From an uncultured Prevotellaceae bacterium (GTDB lineage: Bacteria > Bacteroidota > Bacteroidia > Bacteroidales > Muribaculaceae), in the NCBI GenBank assembly GCA_900556245.1, contig USOC01000048.1:1-7600 (forward strand): a DNA stretch of 7,600 nt, written 5' to 3'. The notes under the pieces were generated by a model. That model searched no databases and was not told the DNA's origin. It saw only the letters and a list, made by a program, of their open reading frames with translations. How positions within the stretch are numbered: position 1 is the first letter of the stretch; each line of letters starts with the position of its first letter. Both the position numbers and the translations under genes were made by a program. This document shows, piece after piece, positions 5,730-7,600 of this stretch.

Positions 5730-7430
5730 TTACTGTTTGATGAACTTGTACTTCACCATCTGCGACTCTGTCGTAGCTTTAACGGTACGAAGTGTCGGTG
5801 TCAAACCTGCCTGAATCGACTCGATGGGAATCTGGAACGCACGGCGTTCGTCATTGACAGTCAGAGTCTCCACACGGCTACGTCCAATCTTGTGCGTAAT
5901 TTCAATACCGAAACGCTTGATGTCAAACCAGCGGTAACCGGTCATAACGGTTTCAATACGACGGAAATGGAGCGTACACCACAAGAAAGGCAACTTGGCT
6001 TCGGTAAGCGCATATGCACTGTTGACCGGAGTGCAGACCTGCTCGATATTAAGCGTTTGGAGATTGTATGGACGTGGATCTTTATCTCCTTTAATCTCAG
6101 CGTCCTTATTATAGTAAGCAGAGATAATACCTTCTGTCAGGTGCGGAATCTGATCCTGACCTGAACTTAGATTATGAGACTGCAACCATACGTCCAAGTC
6201 GCTTACAGCACCGGGAATGTCTCCTTTGAAGATTCGGGCTTCTGCGCGGGCAAGAAGCGTCTCTTCTGCTGTAAGTTCGGCACGCATACGCTTTGGATAG
6301 CCGATGCCTGCAACCTTGTCGGTGAACTCAAACATCTGATACATCCATGAAGGCCACAAGCCATATTCCTGCCCTCCGTTGACATACAAGTGAGGTGCCA
6401 TACATGGCAAGAACCCATTCCATACCGGTCCGTTTCCATAAAGCGTCGAAACCGCCCCGTCACGACTGAGCGCATAACGACCGCCACTGCCGTTCGGATC
6501 GAAACAGAGGTTGTAGAACACAACAGAGTTGGTCGGCAAAAGCAGGAAGTTGCCTGCGCGTGCTGAAGAGAAGTAGAAAGCACCGTCTGCGTCAAGCGAC
6601 GTAAACGAAGTATTCCAATAATCGCTTCTTAGCTTTGAAGCCGGATTTGCCCCCAATGCTGCAGTAGCATAATTTTCCACTTTGTCGTAATCACGCTTCA
6701 TCAGGTAGAAACGAGCTGCAAACGGATTGGCTGCGGCTGAGTTGAAGAGATAACGGAGTTGCTGGTAGTAGCCGTCGTTGATAAACTTCAAACCTTCCGT
6801 CAGGTCTTCTTCAATTTTCTGATAAACCTGCGCCACTGTTCCGCGGTCATAATCCACGTGCACCTTGTCCTCCGGCTCAGTAGAATAAGGGATTCCCTGA
6901 TCTGCATCACTGGTGATACCGTACTGCTTAGAGAAAAAGTTGACAAGCAGGAAGTGGTGGTAGGCACGAATCAGCAGTGCCTCGCCGTAAGCAGCGTCCA
7001 TCTTTGCCTTTTCCTCCCCATCGGAGAACTTGCCGTCAGCGCGGAACTCGGCAATTTTCTCCAAAGCGTGGTTAGCAACGGCAATGGCATGGTAGCAGCC
7101 GGTCCAAATAGCCGTCGGAGAATCCTGACGACTCGACATGTTCGCGTCTTCCCAAGCAAAATACTGGTCGTTGATCGGGTCGTTGGTCTGCGTACGCGGA
7201 TAGTTGATACCCTTATCGTCGAGCGCATGGTTATCGATCATATTGTCCGAACTCAATTCGCACATCGTGGCATAGTCGAAGCCCATATAACCACTGGTCA
7301 GCAACAGCTGAAGCTGTTCAGGGTTCTGCGGGTCGATGCGGTTGTCAGGCAATTTGTCGAGGAAGTCGTTGCAGGATGTCAGCGACAGAAGCCCGGCAAA
7401 GCCTAAACAGAGATATTTCTTAATTTTCAT
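5730..7430 (-). CDS. SusD/RagB-type nutrient-binding outer-membrane lipoprotein
   Basis: This 566-residue protein has a lipoprotein signal with lipobox LTSC (Cys20). Family landmarks follow in order: NDFLDKLPDNR just after the cysteine; the helical TPR-type segment ALLIRAYHHFLLVNFFSKQYG (151-170 region); ETLLARAEARIFKGD with GAVSDLD (390-413); and RRIETVMTGYRWFDIKRFG (490-508), the family's C-terminal 'G-R-W-D-R' block. It would form the hinged lid over the SusC barrel and bind the nutrient before uptake. Length is normal. The final segment (AFQIPIESIQAGLTPT) departs from the usual ending with a PIP and an N-P-G-Y. It starts 31 bases after the susC stop; AGAAGG lies almost against the ATG, too close for a standard Shine-Dalgarno spacing. 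The ligand cannot be read from the sequence; the neighbouring metallohydrolase hints at peptides. Confidence 0.95.
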   Translation of the reverse strand: MKIKKYLCLGFAGLLSLTSCNDFLDKLPDNRIDPQNPEQLQLLLTSGYMGFDYATMCELSSDNMIDNHALDDKGINYPRTQTNDPINDQYFAWEDANMSSRQDSPTAIWTGCYHAIAVANHALEKIAEFRADGKFSDGEEKAKMDAAYGEALLIRAYHHFLLVNFFSKQYGITSDADQGIPYSTEPEDKVHVDYDRGTVAQVYQKIEEDLTEGLKFINDGYYQQLRYLFNSAAANPFAARFYLMKRDYDKVENYATAALGANPASKLRSDYWNTSFTSLDADGAFYFSSARAGNFLLLPTNSVVFYNLCFDPNGSGGRYALSRDGAVSTLYGNGPVWNGFLPCMAPHLYVNGGQEYGLWPSWMYQMFEFTDKVAGIGYPKRMRAELTAEETLLARAEARIFKGDIPGAVSDLDVWLQSHNLSSGQDQIPHLTEGIISAYYNKDAEIKGDKDPRPYNLQTLNIEQVCTPVNSAYALTEAKLPFLWCTLHFRRIETVMTGYRWFDIKRFGIEITHKIGRSRVETLTVNDERRAFQIPIESIQAGLTPTLRTVKATTESQMVKYKFIKQ

Positions 7431-7461
7431 TTCCTTCTATCTGTTTACGAATGGATAAATC

Positions 7462-7600
7462 TTACAAACTAAATCTCAACGTGAAGGTGAACTGACGCGG
7501 GTTGGGCGTTGCTACACCACCGGTGTTGAAGAACTCAGGATCTTGTCCGTTCAGCTTCTTGTCGGCATAAAGCAGACAGATGTTGGTAGCCTGGAACTTC
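7462..7600 (-). CDS. SusC/RagA-type TonB-dependent outer-membrane transporter, C-terminal end only
   Basis: The minus strand from the right edge encodes 45 residues and a TAA stop. The peptide includes YADKKLNGQDPEFFN and ends PNPRQFTFTLRFSL. The alternating hydrophobic last beta-strand with terminal aromatic residues, and the PRQFTFTLRFSL ending, are typical of SusC-family barrels; family members usually end in such a strand for outer-membrane insertion. The rest (about 1000 residues in the family) lies beyond the window, as does the operon promoter. It pairs with the SusD gene that follows 31 bases later. It would import the ligand using energy from TonB-ExbBD. Confidence 0.93.
   Translation of the reverse strand, partial: KFQATNICLLYADKKLNGQDPEFFNTGGVATPNPRQFTFTLRFSL

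Noticed and set aside
6759..7406. Long plus-strand frame of 215 codons, and a similar 161-codon frame at 5329-5814
   Set aside because: Both are antisense to the clearly coding SusD and metallohydrolase genes and show no domain of their own.

Overview
The window comes from a member of the order Bacteroidales. The evidence is a SusC/SusD (RagA/RagB) pair, the lipoprotein signal peptides, two matches to the Bacteroidetes promoter pattern (-33 TTTG and -7 TAnnTTTG), and a C-terminal tail of the type IX secretion kind on one protein. The genus cannot be fixed from the sequence alone.

Right part (3333-7600, all on the minus strand, so read from right to left): a nutrient-uptake operon. It contains the last 45 codons of a SusC-type TonB-dependent outer-membrane transporter, a complete SusD-type lipoprotein, a zinc metallohydrolase lipoprotein with an HEFAHVLH motif, and a DUF4302 lipoprotein. 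Gaps of 31 to 37 bases separate the genes, and a hairpin terminator follows the last one. SusC would form the barrel, SusD the lid, and the two smaller lipoproteins would sit at the surface beside the complex. A metallohydrolase, with no glycosidase in view, makes a peptide or protein substrate plausible, but this is inference and the operon continues past the window edge.

Middle (1316-3100, minus strand): a separate single gene with its own promoter and a strong terminator. It encodes a 594-residue exported protein with a Sec signal peptide, a large unrecognised central part, a BACON-like beta-sandwich region and a C-terminal sorting-type tail.

Left part (1-1300): no protein gene is credible here. 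It holds one tRNA-Gln(TTG) with a near-ideal promoter and its own terminator, set between two copies of a structured repeat of about 230 bases plus several decayed repeat ends. The repeat has inverted ends and several internal hairpins that survive sequence change between the copies. It is the least explained element in the window. I do not recognise it as a named family; a REP-like or MITE-like mobile repeat is the most natural reading.
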